Both the position numbers and the translations under genes were made by a program. A stretch of 64,000 nt of DNA from an uncultured Chlorobiaceae bacterium (GTDB taxonomy: Bacteria > Bacteroidota > Chlorobiia > Chlorobiales > Chlorobiaceae), in the NCBI GenBank assembly GCA_903824045.1, contig CAIJVD010000006.1, positions 62,001-126,000 on the forward strand, in the 5' to 3' direction. Every line of letters starts with the position of its first letter. Within the stretch, counting starts at the first letter, position 1. The notes beneath the pieces are model-generated. The model had not been told where the DNA came from and made no database searches. It saw nothing but the letters and a program-made list of their open reading frames with translations. This document shows, in pieces, positions 12,124 to 21,804 of the stretch.

Positions 12124-12459
12124 ATGAGCGATTTGCCGAACTGTCCGAAATGCAATTCTGAATACACCTACGAGGATGGGGTTCTGTTGGTTTGCCCTGA
12201 GTGCGCGCACGAGTGGAGCGCCTCTCTGCCTGCGGAGGAGAAGGCTCGCGTCTGGAAGGATGCCAATGGCACGGTGTTGCAGGATGGTGATACGGTGACG
12301 GTGATCAAGGATCTCAAGGTCAAGGGGTCGTCATCGGCGTTGAAGGGCGGCACGAAGGTGAAGAACATTCGCCTTGTTGAGGGTGACCATGACATCGATT
12401 GCAAGATCGAGGGGTTTGGTGCGATGCAGTTGAAGTCGGAATTCGTCAGGAAGGTTTGA
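12124..12459 (+). CDS. yjdM: PhnA/YjdM family zinc-ribbon protein
   Basis: [31 protein letters not shown] ... [17 protein letters not shown]. Confidence 0.92.
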   Translation: MSDLPNCPKCNSEYTYEDGVLLVCPECAHEWSASLPAEEKARVWKDANGTVLQDGDTVTVIKDLKVKGSSSALKGGTKVKNIRLVEGDHDIDCKIEGFGAMQLKSEFVRKV

Positions 12460-12472
12460 CCGGGAGGTTTCC

Positions 12473-12895
12473 ATGGCGGTTATGACCGAGTTTCTGGATT
12501 TGATTGTTCCTGTGGCAATCATCGAGGAGAAGTATCCGGGTGGCTGGGCGCAGTGTTTGCGTGACCATCAGCCGGCGTTGAATGCAAGGGTGTGGTTTGA
12601 TGAACATCTGTTTCGTGACGGTGCGATGAATCCTGAGGCGATGGAGGCGCTCCTCAAGGAGTGGTGGAAGCTGGGGTTCGACTGTTATGAGGAGAGGGAT
12701 GGGAAAACCTGCTGGAAGGATCTCTGCGTTTACGATGGATCACTTTCGCGTTCGCCCGTGGTGTGCGACTGGTTGCTGGAGGATGCAGCTACTCGAAGCG
12801 TCTACCTGAAAGGGACCCCGATGGGTGAAGTTGTGGGCCGGGACTGGGAGCTGATCGATGATGACTGGGAACCGCCGAAGTTTCCGGGCGAGTGA
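12473..12895 (+). CDS. Hypothetical protein
   Basis: 140 aa, 13 bp downstream of yjdM with an RBS. Confidence 0.7.
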   Translation: MAVMTEFLDLIVPVAIIEEKYPGGWAQCLRDHQPALNARVWFDEHLFRDGAMNPEAMEALLKEWWKLGFDCYEERDGKTCWKDLCVYDGSLSRSPVVCDWLLEDAATRSVYLKGTPMGEVVGRDWELIDDDWEPPKFPGE

Positions 12896-12914
12896 GGTGG
12901 TGCATTAGGCCTGG

Positions 12915-12941
12915 AAAAGCAGCGGGGGGAAGCTGCTTTTT
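12915..12941. terminator. Rho-independent terminator
   Basis: AAAAGCAGCGGGGGGAAGCTGCTTTTT. Confidence 0.75.
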
Positions 12942-12961
12942 GCTTTTGCAATCAGAATGCT

Positions 12962-13402
12962 TTACATCGATGCCGGCGGGGTGTGCAGGCCGATGCGGTT
13001 TCCTTCGGTGTCTTCAAAAAATGCGATGAATCCGTACTCTCCGATTCCTGTTTTTGTGGAGATGATATTGCCTCCCATTTTCTTTACCCTTTCGAGCGCG
13101 CTTTCGATATCAGGCGTGGAAAAATAGATCAGCGAGCCGGCGAGAGAGGGGAGATGCATTTTGCCCTTCACCAGTGATCCTGCTGCCCCTGAGCCGGTTT
13201 CGCTCATGGGAAACCATGCCATCTGCAGGTCGTTCATCTCATGCTCTTCAAGCGGCAGCTGTATTACCGTTTCGTAGAACGTTTTGGCGCGGGCCATGTC
13301 GCTGACGGGAATTTCAAACCAGCTGACGGGATTGTGTTCAATTGCCATAATTGCCTCCGTTATCATCATTGTTTGCTTCGCCACCTCTTTCATAAACCCC
13401 AA
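12962..13402 (-). CDS. VOC (glyoxalase/bleomycin-resistance-like) family protein
   Basis: AIEHNPVSWFEIPVSDMARAKTFYETV... GEYGFIAFFEDTEGNRIGLHTP. Confidence 0.88.
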   Translation of the reverse strand: MGFMKEVAKQTMMITEAIMAIEHNPVSWFEIPVSDMARAKTFYETVIQLPLEEHEMNDLQMAWFPMSETGSGAAGSLVKGKMHLPSLAGSLIYFSTPDIESALERVKKMGGNIISTKTGIGEYGFIAFFEDTEGNRIGLHTPPASM

Positions 13403-13428
13403 AGGGGATTCAATAATTCACGGTACGT

Positions 13429-14001
13429 TCACTCTATGACAATGTCGTAAAAGTCGAGCAGGCCGGTGACTTCGGGGAGGGTGAATCGGGCTTTGCGGAG
13501 GCGGTTGTGCTCGGGGTTGATGGAGTAGTTGACGGCGGAACGGAAGTCGGCTTTTTCGAGGTTGGTGTGCATGAAGATGGCCTGCTGAAAGTCACACTTT
13601 TCGAAGAGTGATCCACTCATGTCGGCCTCGGTGAAGTCCGCTTCATGCAGTTCGCAACCGGAAAACCGGGTGTTCTTGAGTTTGAGCTTGAAGAATGTGG
13701 CGAGCTTGAGCATGCAGTTTTCAAAATCGAGCGAAAGCAGGAACTCCCTGCACTGGTTGAACTGCAGGCCGAGCAGTTTGCAGCTCCTGAAGCGCACATC
13801 CTGCAGGCAGGTGTCGTTAAGCTTTGCAAGGCTCAGGTCGCACTCCTTGAAGGTGCACTCCCGGAAGGTGAACGCGGTGAGATCGGCGTTGTTGAAGTTG
13901 CAGTTTTTGAATGTGCACTCTTCGTAGACCCCCTTTTTAAGAGGATTTTCCTGCCAAACGATTTTTTCGAAAACCATGTTTTCGGTGTGTGGGGTGTTCA
14001 T
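13429..14001 (-). CDS. Pentapeptide repeat protein (McbG/Qnr-like superfamily)
   Basis: Start at MNTPHTENMVF; repeats CTFKNCNFNNADLTAFTFRECTFKECDLS...; the ORF extension upstream of 14001 looks non-coding. Confidence 0.85.
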   Translation of the reverse strand: MNTPHTENMVFEKIVWQENPLKKGVYEECTFKNCNFNNADLTAFTFRECTFKECDLSLAKLNDTCLQDVRFRSCKLLGLQFNQCREFLLSLDFENCMLKLATFFKLKLKNTRFSGCELHEADFTEADMSGSLFEKCDFQQAIFMHTNLEKADFRSAVNYSINPEHNRLRKARFTLPEVTGLLDFYDIVIE

Positions 14002-14315
14002 GCTGGTAACATAGCATTTTTTTGCCATCCCGAATGGCAGAGAGGGCGCCTCAATTTTGGATTTTGAAGGGTTTGGGCTTGTGGTTTCATTGGGCGTTTT
14101 TGTTGGGAGAATAGATCCCTCTCTGCGTTCGGGATGAGGCGGAGAGAATGGGGATGACGAAGAGAAATATTGGGATGGCCGAGACAAACCGGTTCTTGAC
14201 TGGCGAGGTTTTGGGGGCGGATTTTTGATTGACAAACAAGATTCAGGTTGAACGGTTATTGGCTGCGGAATGTTATTTTCAGGCAATGGGTTAGAGTAGG
14301 ATTAACAGTATTGGA

Positions 14316-15131
14316 ATGACGGGGGCGATAATGGACAGGTCACAGTATAATGCTTCGGTTGCAGAGATAATTATGGTCAATCCTGACTTGATGGTTCTGC
14401 GGATCGATACCGACGAAGCGGCGGGAAAATTTGAGGCTGGCCAGTATGCGCTGCTTGGCCTTTATGGTTCGGAGAAGCGCTCCGCGAACTCTGAGCCGGA
14501 AAAATTTCCCGCCGATCCGCTGAAGCTTATACAGCGCCCTTACTCAATAGCGTCGGCCAGAACGGAGACTCGCCAGTTTGAGTTCTTTATTTCGCAGGTG
14601 AAGTCGGGGCAGCTCTCTTCGAGGCTTTTCAATTTGAATGTTGGCGACCGTCTCCATGTTGGCAATGCAATCACCGGTCTCTTCCGTCTCGATGAAGCTC
14701 CGGATGGAAGCGATATCATCATGGTCGCCACAGGGACGGGAATTGCGCCATACATCAGTTTTCTGCGTTCGCACATCATCGAACGGCCGGAAAGCAAGAT
14801 GGTGGTTGTTCAGGGTGCAACCCATCAACGCGATCTCGGCTACTACAGCGAGTTGACCTTTCTGGCAGACACCGTCCCGAACTTTTTCTATGTGCCGACC
14901 TTGACCGATGCCGATGAGCACTGGGACGGCTACCGGCTGATGATCGAGGATCTCTTGAAACAGGATGTGCTGCAGAACGAGTTCAACATCTCTCCCGACC
15001 CGGAGCGGACGCACTTCTTTGTCAGCGGAAAGCCCGATATGGTTGCCCATGTCTCCGAGTGGCTTGAGGCTTACGGCTACAGGCGCCACCATCCGGATGA
15101 TCCGGGCGAGCTCTATGTCGAGGAGTTCTGA
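14316..15131 (+). CDS. Ferredoxin--NADP(+) reductase, plant/Fpr-type FAD/NAD-binding oxidoreductase
   Basis: RPYSIASA FAD motif, MVATGTGIAPYISFLRS NAD-binding motif. Confidence 0.88.
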   Translation: MTGAIMDRSQYNASVAEIIMVNPDLMVLRIDTDEAAGKFEAGQYALLGLYGSEKRSANSEPEKFPADPLKLIQRPYSIASARTETRQFEFFISQVKSGQLSSRLFNLNVGDRLHVGNAITGLFRLDEAPDGSDIIMVATGTGIAPYISFLRSHIIERPESKMVVVQGATHQRDLGYYSELTFLADTVPNFFYVPTLTDADEHWDGYRLMIEDLLKQDVLQNEFNISPDPERTHFFVSGKPDMVAHVSEWLEAYGYRRHHPDDPGELYVEEF

Positions 15132-15189
15132 GCGGTTCTTTCAGCACCAGGCAACAGGCAGTTGGCAAACGAAACCGGAGGGATCCCTT

Positions 15190-15696
15190 ATGAGTGAGTT
15201 TTTAGTTGCATTCGAACGCATGATTGAGAATGAAGGGGGGTACAAGCTTCATACGGTCAAGGGTGATACCGGTGGCATGACCTACGCAGGAATAGCAAGA
15301 AACAGCAATCCCCAGTGGGAAGGGTGGGCTGCTATCGACAGGGGAGAGAGTCCTCCGGAGGAGATGGTCAAGGCCTTCTACAAGCACTCATACTGGGACG
15401 GCGTCAGTGGTGACGCCATCAATGCACAGCCGGTTGCAGACTCCCTGTTTGATTTTGCGGTGAACGGCGGGGTTGGAACCGCCCGGAAGCTTGCGCAGAA
15501 GGTCGTCAAGGTGGAGCCGGACGGAGTGCTGGGCGAGATTTCGCTTGCGGCCATCAACAAAATTGATCCAGAGGTTTTTGTTCTGCGCTTTGCACTTGCC
15601 AAAATCGGAAGGTACCGGGAGATAGTGACCGCCAACCCGACTCAAATCAAGTTTCTTCTTGGATGGATCAACCGGGCATTGAAGGGAATTGTGTGA
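15190..15696 (+). CDS. Phage-type endolysin / GH108 N-acetylmuramidase with peptidoglycan-binding domain
   Basis: MSEFLVAFERMIENEGGYKLHTVKGDTGGMTYAGIARNSNPQWEGW ... DFAVNGGVGTARKLAQKV. Confidence 0.88.
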   Translation: MSEFLVAFERMIENEGGYKLHTVKGDTGGMTYAGIARNSNPQWEGWAAIDRGESPPEEMVKAFYKHSYWDGVSGDAINAQPVADSLFDFAVNGGVGTARKLAQKVVKVEPDGVLGEISLAAINKIDPEVFVLRFALAKIGRYREIVTANPTQIKFLLGWINRALKGIV

Positions 15697-15826
15697 TTTG
15701 ACTTCTGATGTCCGGGTAAAAAAAGAAGCAATTACTATATTAAACCGGCGTGGATTCTTCGGATATTGTTTGCCGGACGGTGGGAAAAAGAGGGGAGAAG
15801 CGCGCACGCAGAGTGAGGAAAAGGGG

Positions 15827-15900
15827 TGGACAATATAGGACTCGAACCTATGACCTCTCGCGTGTGAAGCGAACGCTCTAACCAACTGAGCTAATTGTCC
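15827..15900 (-). tRNA. tRNA-Val(CAC)
   Basis: GGACAATTAGCTCAGTTGGTTAGAGCGTTCGCTTCACACGCGAGAGGTCATAGGTTCGAGTCCTATATTGTCC. Confidence 0.93.
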
Positions 15901-15984
15901 TTCAACTGAGCTTCAGTATATGGTTTGGCGCTGTTTTTTGCAAAGCGCCGCGTGATTATTTCAACATTCAAGCTTTGAATTATC

Positions 15985-16203
15985 ATGGATAAGAACAATT
16001 CTTCAGAACTGCTGTCGACTTCGGTGAAAGTAGGAGCGCCCGTTGTTATTCTTGGGCCCCTGGTTGCTCCTGTTGCCATACCAGTCATTCACGGTCTTAC
16101 GGGCGTCGCTGTTGTCGGGCTTGGCCTGGTTGCTGCCGGGACTCTTGTGGGCAAGGCATTCAGTGCTCTTTCAGGCGGAATTAATCCGCGCAGAAGGCAG
16201 TGA
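15985..16203 (+). CDS. Small hydrophobic hypothetical protein
   Basis: 72 aa, Gly/Val/Ala-rich with a predicted TM segment. Confidence 0.5.
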   Translation: MDKNNSSELLSTSVKVGAPVVILGPLVAPVAIPVIHGLTGVAVVGLGLVAAGTLVGKAFSALSGGINPRRRQ

Positions 16204-16336
16204 CCTTTCTCTATTGATCTGGATTGTCGCTCCGTCGATATTCAGCGTAACAGATTCTCCACTTTCCGGTCCGACTTTGAGCGGACCTGAAGTTATTTTG
16301 TTTGGCCGGAACGGCTACAACCCTAACCATACCCTC

Positions 16337-16879
16337 ATGAAGCGGTTTATCAGACGCGCAAACATCCTGTTTTTCTCTGCATTGCTCTCTTTCACGATCG
16401 TTGGAGAGGCCAAGGCTGACGCTGTGGAGACGGCGGGCAGCATTGTGCAGCTTCTTCTGCCTGCCGGTGCCGCAGCATTGACCTACGATCGTCAGGACAG
16501 TGATGGCTTTGTGCAGCTTGCAGAGTCGGGCCTGTTGACTCTCGGAGTAACCTACGGTCTGAAGTATGCCATTCCTGAGACCCGTCCGAACGGCGGGAAG
16601 CACTCCTTCCCCTCCGGTCATACCTCAACATCCTTTGCGGCAGCCGAGTTCATCAGAGCACGCTATGGTGCCGAGTACGGTATACCGGCATATCTGGCGG
16701 CCTCCTTTGTAGGCTACAGCAGGGTTGAGGCAAAAGAGCACTATACTCGCGATGTTATTACCGGTGCAGCCGTCGGTATTGTGAGCGCCAACGTCTTTAC
16801 AACGCACAACAAGAACTGGAATGTCAGGGCCGAAACCGGCCATTCGAGTTACGGGATCGGTATCACCGCTCTCTTTTAG
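16337..16879 (+). CDS. PAP2 family phosphatase, signal-peptide containing
   Basis: Start at MKRFIRRANILFF; motifs KYAIPETRPNG, FPSGHTSTSFAAA, GYSRVEAKEHYTRDV. Confidence 0.9.
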   Translation: MKRFIRRANILFFSALLSFTIVGEAKADAVETAGSIVQLLLPAGAAALTYDRQDSDGFVQLAESGLLTLGVTYGLKYAIPETRPNGGKHSFPSGHTSTSFAAAEFIRARYGAEYGIPAYLAASFVGYSRVEAKEHYTRDVITGAAVGIVSANVFTTHNKNWNVRAETGHSSYGIGITALF

Positions 16880-16923
16880 CACGCATTCCTGTCAACTCTG
16901 TAGATGACAAATGGTTATGTGAG

Positions 16924-16954
16924 GCCGCCGGGCTTATGGTCCGGCGGCTTTTTT
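16924..16954 (+). terminator. Rho-independent terminator
   Basis: GCCGCCGGGCTTATGGTCCGGCGGCTTTTTT. Confidence 0.8.
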
Positions 16955-17000
16955 CATGTTCGTTCTGCAATTATCTGAAGATTTTTCCGGTTATACTGGA

Positions 17001-18002
17001 ATGAAGAACTACACTAACCGGTGGACGGTAATGATGTTCGCGGCACTCTTGCTCTGCGGCCTGCTCTCCGAGCTAACGGGGTGCTCGCGGGAGAGTTTTT
17101 CGCGTTCGTACGCAGAGCCGCGTTCCACTGCTCAAAAGGAGGATACCATGAGTTGCAGTCAGTTGACACCCGAGGAGGAACGGGTGATCGTGCATAAAGG
17201 GACGGAGATGCCTTTCAGCGGCAAATACTATCTCAACAAGGCGTCGGGGACCTATCTCTGCCGCCGTTGCGAGGCTCCGCTCTTCCGTTCTGCCGACAAG
17301 TTCGAGTCGGGCACCGGCTGGCCCAGTTTCGATGACGCTATCGAGGGCGCGGTGAAGCAGATTCCGGATGCGGACAAACGACGCACGGAGATACTTTGCG
17401 CGAAGTGCGGTGCGCACCTCGGTCATGTTTTTTTCAGTGAGGGGTTGACCTCCAAAAATGTCCGTCATTGCGTTAATTCGGTCTCCCTGAATTTCAAGCC
17501 TGAAGCAAAGGCAGAAACCCGCACCCAGAAGGCGATCTTTGCCGGTGGATGTTTCTGGGGAGTCGAGTACCATTTTGGCAAACTCACGGGGGTGCTTTCG
17601 GCGAAGTCGGGCTACATCGGCGGCACGTTCGATCACCCCTCCTACCGAGATGTCTGCAGCGGCAAGACCGGTCATGCCGAGGCAGTGGAGATAGAGTTCG
17701 ATCCGGCCCTGGTGAGCTATGAGACGCTGGCCAAGCTCTTCTTCGAAATTCACGATCCTTCCCAGGTCAACCGGCAGGGCCCCGATATCGGCACGCAGTA
17801 TCGCTCGGCGATCTTTTATGCGGACGAGGAGCAGAAGAGGGTGGCCGAGAAGCTTATCTCAGAGCTGAAAACCAAGGGGTACAGGGTTGCCACAAGCGTG
17901 GAAAAGGCCGGAACCTTCTGGGAGGCTGAGGCCTACCATCAGGACTACTACGAAAAGAACGGCCATCAGCCCTACTGCCATATCTACCAGAAGCGGTTTT
18001 AG
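17001..18002 (+). CDS. msrBA: Bifunctional methionine sulfoxide reductase MsrB-MsrA, putative lipoprotein
   Basis: MsrB domain (LTPEEERVIVHKGTEMPFSGKY, GTGWPSF, CAKCGAHLGHVF) followed by MsrA domain (AIFAGGCFWGVEYHF); lipobox LTGC. Confidence 0.93.
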   Translation: MKNYTNRWTVMMFAALLLCGLLSELTGCSRESFSRSYAEPRSTAQKEDTMSCSQLTPEEERVIVHKGTEMPFSGKYYLNKASGTYLCRRCEAPLFRSADKFESGTGWPSFDDAIEGAVKQIPDADKRRTEILCAKCGAHLGHVFFSEGLTSKNVRHCVNSVSLNFKPEAKAETRTQKAIFAGGCFWGVEYHFGKLTGVLSAKSGYIGGTFDHPSYRDVCSGKTGHAEAVEIEFDPALVSYETLAKLFFEIHDPSQVNRQGPDIGTQYRSAIFYADEEQKRVAEKLISELKTKGYRVATSVEKAGTFWEAEAYHQDYYEKNGHQPYCHIYQKRF

Positions 18003-18373
18003 GCGGGCCCGTTCTCGTCGGTTGCTGCGCCCTTTACTGCCGCTTTGACGGCTTCGATGAGCTCGTCGAGTTCCTTGAAGCCGTCAAGCTCCTGTTTGGG
18101 TATCAGCACCCCGATTTCGGCGCCGTTCTTCAGGATTACCGGGTAGACAAACTTGCGTCCATACTTTTTTTCAAACTCGTCACGGTGCAGGAATTCCATG
18201 GGAACGCCTATGGAGGTGCGGAACGCTTTCCATGCCTCAAGCTCGGTGAAGGGCCCATAGGTGAGCTTGCAGAGAGAGCAGTCGTAGCTCTCAGGGCTGA
18301 TGATTTTCCGGCCCAGGTCTATGAGGCTGCTGATGGGGTTGCTGTCGCTGTTGTAGACGAAAATGAGCTTCAT
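17999..18373 (-). CDS. Conserved hypothetical protein
   Basis: MKLIFVYNSDSNPISSLIDLGRKIISPESYDCSLCKLTYG; intact ORF convergent with msrBA. Confidence 0.75.
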   Translation of the reverse strand: MKLIFVYNSDSNPISSLIDLGRKIISPESYDCSLCKLTYGPFTELEAWKAFRTSIGVPMEFLHRDEFEKKYGRKFVYPVILKNGAEIGVLIPKQELDGFKELDELIEAVKAAVKGAATDENGPA

Positions 18374-18484
18374 GGCGGTGTCGGGGTTTTGTCGTTGGCT
18401 AAGAGCAGTCCGTTCCTGTTACTAACACTCGACGCCGTTACGATGTTTCATTTGCCTTGATCTCCGAGCCTTTCAACGGTGCCT

Positions 18485-19036
18485 TCAGGCGGAAGGGGGT
18501 GCTGAGAGGAGCTGAAGTGTCTCTTCGACGGTGGTGCAGGCCCGGTAGTATGAGGCGTGATCTACTGGGAGCATCCTTTCCGCTGCGATACGGTCGAAAA
18601 ACAGAAGGAGCTGATCCCAGAAGCCGTTCAGGTTCAAAAGAATGATCGGTTTCTGGTGGTGGCCAAGGTGTTTCCAGGTGATGACCTCCATCAGCTCGTC
18701 GAGGGTGCCGAACCCTCCGGGAAGCACCAGATAGGCATCTCCCCATTCGGCAAGCCTCATCTTACGCTCGTGCATGGTTTCGACCACATGGAGCTCGCTG
18801 AGCCCGTAATGGGCCACTTCGCGCTCTTCGAGGAAGCGGGGGATGATTCCCTTGACGGTTCCGCCACTCTGAAGCACAGCGTCGGCGATGCATCCCATCA
18901 GCCCGACCCGCCCGCCGCCGTAAACCAAGCTTATGCCGAGCTCCGCCAGTTTTCGGCCGAGCTCGCCGGCTGCTGCAAAATATTCGGCAGGCGCGAGATT
19001 GCTTGAGCTGCAGTAGACGGTTGCCGATGAGATCAT
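18485..19036 (-). CDS. LOG family protein (TIGR00730 / PGGxGTxxE)
   Basis: LVYGGGRVGLMG, LPGGFGTLDELMEV; start chosen at MISSATVYCSSS, 5 bp after the upstream stop. Confidence 0.92.
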   Translation of the reverse strand: MISSATVYCSSSNLAPAEYFAAAGELGRKLAELGISLVYGGGRVGLMGCIADAVLQSGGTVKGIIPRFLEEREVAHYGLSELHVVETMHERKMRLAEWGDAYLVLPGGFGTLDELMEVITWKHLGHHQKPIILLNLNGFWDQLLLFFDRIAAERMLPVDHASYYRACTTVEETLQLLSAPPSA

Positions 19037-19040
19037 AGCG

Positions 19041-19670
19041 CTAATAGTTGAGGGTGATGCTGTCGGCCGTTCGCTGGTAGACATAGGTTTTCGGCTCTTC
19101 GATTATTGTTGCCGGAAAGAGCGCCGAAGCGCGCTCCCAAAGGTCGGCGTCCTCGGCATAGTCCATGTCACGGAACCCTTCGATCTCAAAAAAGAGCTCT
19201 CTTTTGCCGAACAGGGTACCGCCGAGGATGCAGTCTCGGATATGAACGAGCTTTTCGGGATTGTGGCGGTCCTTTACCATTGTGGTTTCATCGCAGAGAA
19301 AGCCGCCTGCGAGCAGCATGATATCTGGCAGTTCGGTGATGATCTCCATCCTTGATTCAAGATGGTTTTCCAGATAGTGGTCGTCGCTGTCGAGAAAGGT
19401 GATGTGCCGGCCGAAGGATGCCTGCATGCCTGCGTTGCGAGAGAGAGCCTGTTTGCAGTTGCGATGCTTCATGTACCGGATCTTCCCCGTGCGGCCGAGG
19501 AAAGGGTCCACTCTCCTGAAAGTGTCGTCGGTGCTCCCGTCATCGACAATAATAAGCTCCCAGTCGGTGAATGTTTGCCCAATAACGCTCTCAACGGCTG
19601 TTTCAAGATGCCGGGCCCGGTTGAAGGTCGGCAGAATGATCGATACCTCGGGCTTGAGGGAGAACTTCAT
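19041..19670 (-). CDS. Glycosyltransferase family 2
   Basis: VSIILPTFNRARHLETAVESVIGQTFTDWELIIVDDGSTDDT. Confidence 0.93.
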   Translation of the reverse strand: MKFSLKPEVSIILPTFNRARHLETAVESVIGQTFTDWELIIVDDGSTDDTFRRVDPFLGRTGKIRYMKHRNCKQALSRNAGMQASFGRHITFLDSDDHYLENHLESRMEIITELPDIMLLAGGFLCDETTMVKDRHNPEKLVHIRDCILGGTLFGKRELFFEIEGFRDMDYAEDADLWERASALFPATIIEEPKTYVYQRTADSITLNY

Positions 19671-20647
19671 GGTTTTGCGGCCTTGATGGCAAGAGCGCAG
19701 GCCAGCATTCCTGCCACCAGAAAGTTCTGCGCAATGGCGTTATATCGTACATCCATGCTTTTCGGCGAGCGCACAAGACTGAACTGCAGGAGAACCTGGG
19801 GGACGATGAGCGCGGTTACAATAAGGGCAAAGGTGTTCTGGCCGATGAGTAGCATGTAGCCAGCCGAAAGGAGCTGGCCCAGGTCTATCAGCACTGCGGC
19901 TATAATTGCGGCACCGGTCTCTCCGAACACCGCCGGAAGAGTTCTGATGCCGACCTGCCGGTCGCCGTCGATCGACTTGAAGTCATTGATCGTCATGGTG
20001 CCAGTGCTGGAGAGCGTAAAGAGTGTGGCAACGATCAGCGACGGCTGAAGGGATTCGATCGAGACGGCCGGATTGAAGGCTATTTCGCCCGCTATCCAGG
20101 GTATGACGAGATAGGATACGGCCACAATGGTGTTGCCCGCCCAGAGCCGCTTTTTCAGCTTGATGGGGTTGGCGCTGTAGAGGTGGGCATTGATGATGCC
20201 GATCACCACATAAAATCCGATCAGCGGCTCTATGAGGTAGCCGGTGATGACCGACACAACTGACCACCCTGCGATGAGCATGGTTGCGTGCTTCAGCGAG
20301 ATCGCCCCGGCAGGAATGGGGCGCGTTGGTTCGTTGATTTCGTCAAGATCCCTGTCGAAATAGTCGTTCAGCATCTGGCAGGTACCGGTGGCCAGAGGGC
20401 CGGTGAGCAGCATGGCGAGAATGAACTTCGTGCCGATGAGATCCTTCCATCCGAAGAAGCCGCTTGAGACGGCGCCGCAGAGAAAACTCCACATGACAGG
20501 AATCCAGGTTACCGGCTTGAGGAATCTGACAAAGAGCGCAAGCTTTGAGAGTGGTTCGGCAGAGCGCAACACTGGAGCTACTGCTTTACGGCAGCAGAGA
20601 GGGCTTAACGCACTCTTTTGGTCGTGTTTTGTGCGAGGGGAGCTCAC
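19667..20647 (-). CDS. (Bacterio)chlorophyll synthase, UbiA prenyltransferase family (BchG/BchK-type)
   Basis: FVRFLKPVTWIPVMWSFLCGAVSSG, NDYFDRDLDEINEPTRPIPAG; BchG vs BchK not distinguishable without alignment. Confidence 0.88.
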   Translation of the reverse strand: MSSPRTKHDQKSALSPLCCRKAVAPVLRSAEPLSKLALFVRFLKPVTWIPVMWSFLCGAVSSGFFGWKDLIGTKFILAMLLTGPLATGTCQMLNDYFDRDLDEINEPTRPIPAGAISLKHATMLIAGWSVVSVITGYLIEPLIGFYVVIGIINAHLYSANPIKLKKRLWAGNTIVAVSYLVIPWIAGEIAFNPAVSIESLQPSLIVATLFTLSSTGTMTINDFKSIDGDRQVGIRTLPAVFGETGAAIIAAVLIDLGQLLSAGYMLLIGQNTFALIVTALIVPQVLLQFSLVRSPKSMDVRYNAIAQNFLVAGMLACALAIKAAKP

Positions 20648-21024
20648 CAGGTCGGAATTGGGATAAGTTCAATGGTCAGGCAATCAGCGATTACATGTAA
20701 TACTAAGGAACGGAACCACATATCGCAAATAATCGATGAAGAAAGCCTGCCCGAGCCAGGGCGAAAAGCTTTTTCTGCGGAGCGAATGCTGCGCCCTTGG
20801 CCCCCTGCGGCCATTCTGGCGGCGCAGGACTGTATCATTATGAGTCGCCTGTTCCTTCTGAAGATTCTTCTTTTACTGGCTATAATCCTGTAAGCTGTTT
20901 TCTATAAATAATTTATTGATATATGGCCAAGGGCTGGCATGGTTTGTGTTGAATATCAGGAGAGTCTCATGATCGAGCCATTGCGCTTATTTTTTAAGTC
21001 ACCAAGAATCAAATTTTCTGAACA

Positions 21025-21630
21025 ATGAAAAAAGTATTGTTGACAGCAGCGTCGCTTTGCCTGTTTGCCCTGCCTGCCGCCGCAGGGCCATCTCCTTATG
21101 TTGGTGGATCTGTTGGGCCGGGCTTTTTCGGTAACTCGGATGCAACGTACTCCGGCGTCTTCTCGAAGGATTACATGACATACCAGACGGGAGTTCCCTT
21201 CACGCTGGCCGTTGGTCTGAAAAGTGAGGCATACCGGGCTGAAGCCGCCTTCGGCTTTCAGTCGCACGATGTTGAGCAAATCAAGCTGAATGGCATCGAC
21301 CAGTCATCGGTATCCGGGTATAGGGTTTCCATGTACTCCTATATGGCGAACGGATACTATGATATCGATTTGCGGTATGACAGCCTGATGCCCTATGTCA
21401 TGGCGGGTCTGGGTGCAGCACGCCTTCATTCCCGGGAGCCGGCCATATCCTGGGATCGGACGGTATTTGCCTGGCAGGTTGGGGCTGGCGTGAGTGTTCC
21501 GGCAACGCGAAACATCACGCTTGATTTTGCTTACCGCTATTTCAAGCCATCGTCGTACGATGCTGGCAGCGCGACTGATATCAGCAGTTTCAGCCACAAC
21601 TTTCTGCTTGGGGGCAGATATGCCTTCTGA
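21025..21630 (+). CDS. Outer-membrane beta-barrel protein
   Basis: Signal peptide (MKKVLLTAASLCLFALPAAA), alternating beta-strands, C-terminal NFLLGGRYAF. Confidence 0.85.
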   Translation: MKKVLLTAASLCLFALPAAAGPSPYVGGSVGPGFFGNSDATYSGVFSKDYMTYQTGVPFTLAVGLKSEAYRAEAAFGFQSHDVEQIKLNGIDQSSVSGYRVSMYSYMANGYYDIDLRYDSLMPYVMAGLGAARLHSREPAISWDRTVFAWQVGAGVSVPATRNITLDFAYRYFKPSSYDAGSATDISSFSHNFLLGGRYAF

Positions 21631-21653
21631 GCGGGTTCATCTGTCGAATGGAG

Positions 21654-21682
21654 AAAAGGAGGCGCGCGCCTCCTTTTTTTTT
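21654..21682 (+). terminator. Rho-independent terminator
   Basis: AAAAGGAGGCGCGCGCCTCCTTTTTTTTT. Confidence 0.85.
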
Positions 21683-21804
21683 ATAGCCCCAGGCGCGCCT
21701 CCTCTTCTGATTTGCTGTGGCAACGCTTGCGTTCATGGTTTGTTCTTTGTTAGATTGCAAGGAGAGAAGGGCCTTCATCGTAAACGAGTGTCAACAGCAT
21801 CAGG

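Noticed and set aside
14002-14286. N-terminal extension of the pentapeptide repeat ORF
   Set aside because: Low-complexity Pro/Ser sequence with no homology pattern; start at 14001 preferred
16043-16336. N-terminal extension of the PAP2 ORF
   Set aside because: Overlaps the 72 aa ORF in another frame; a normal start with signal peptide exists at 16337
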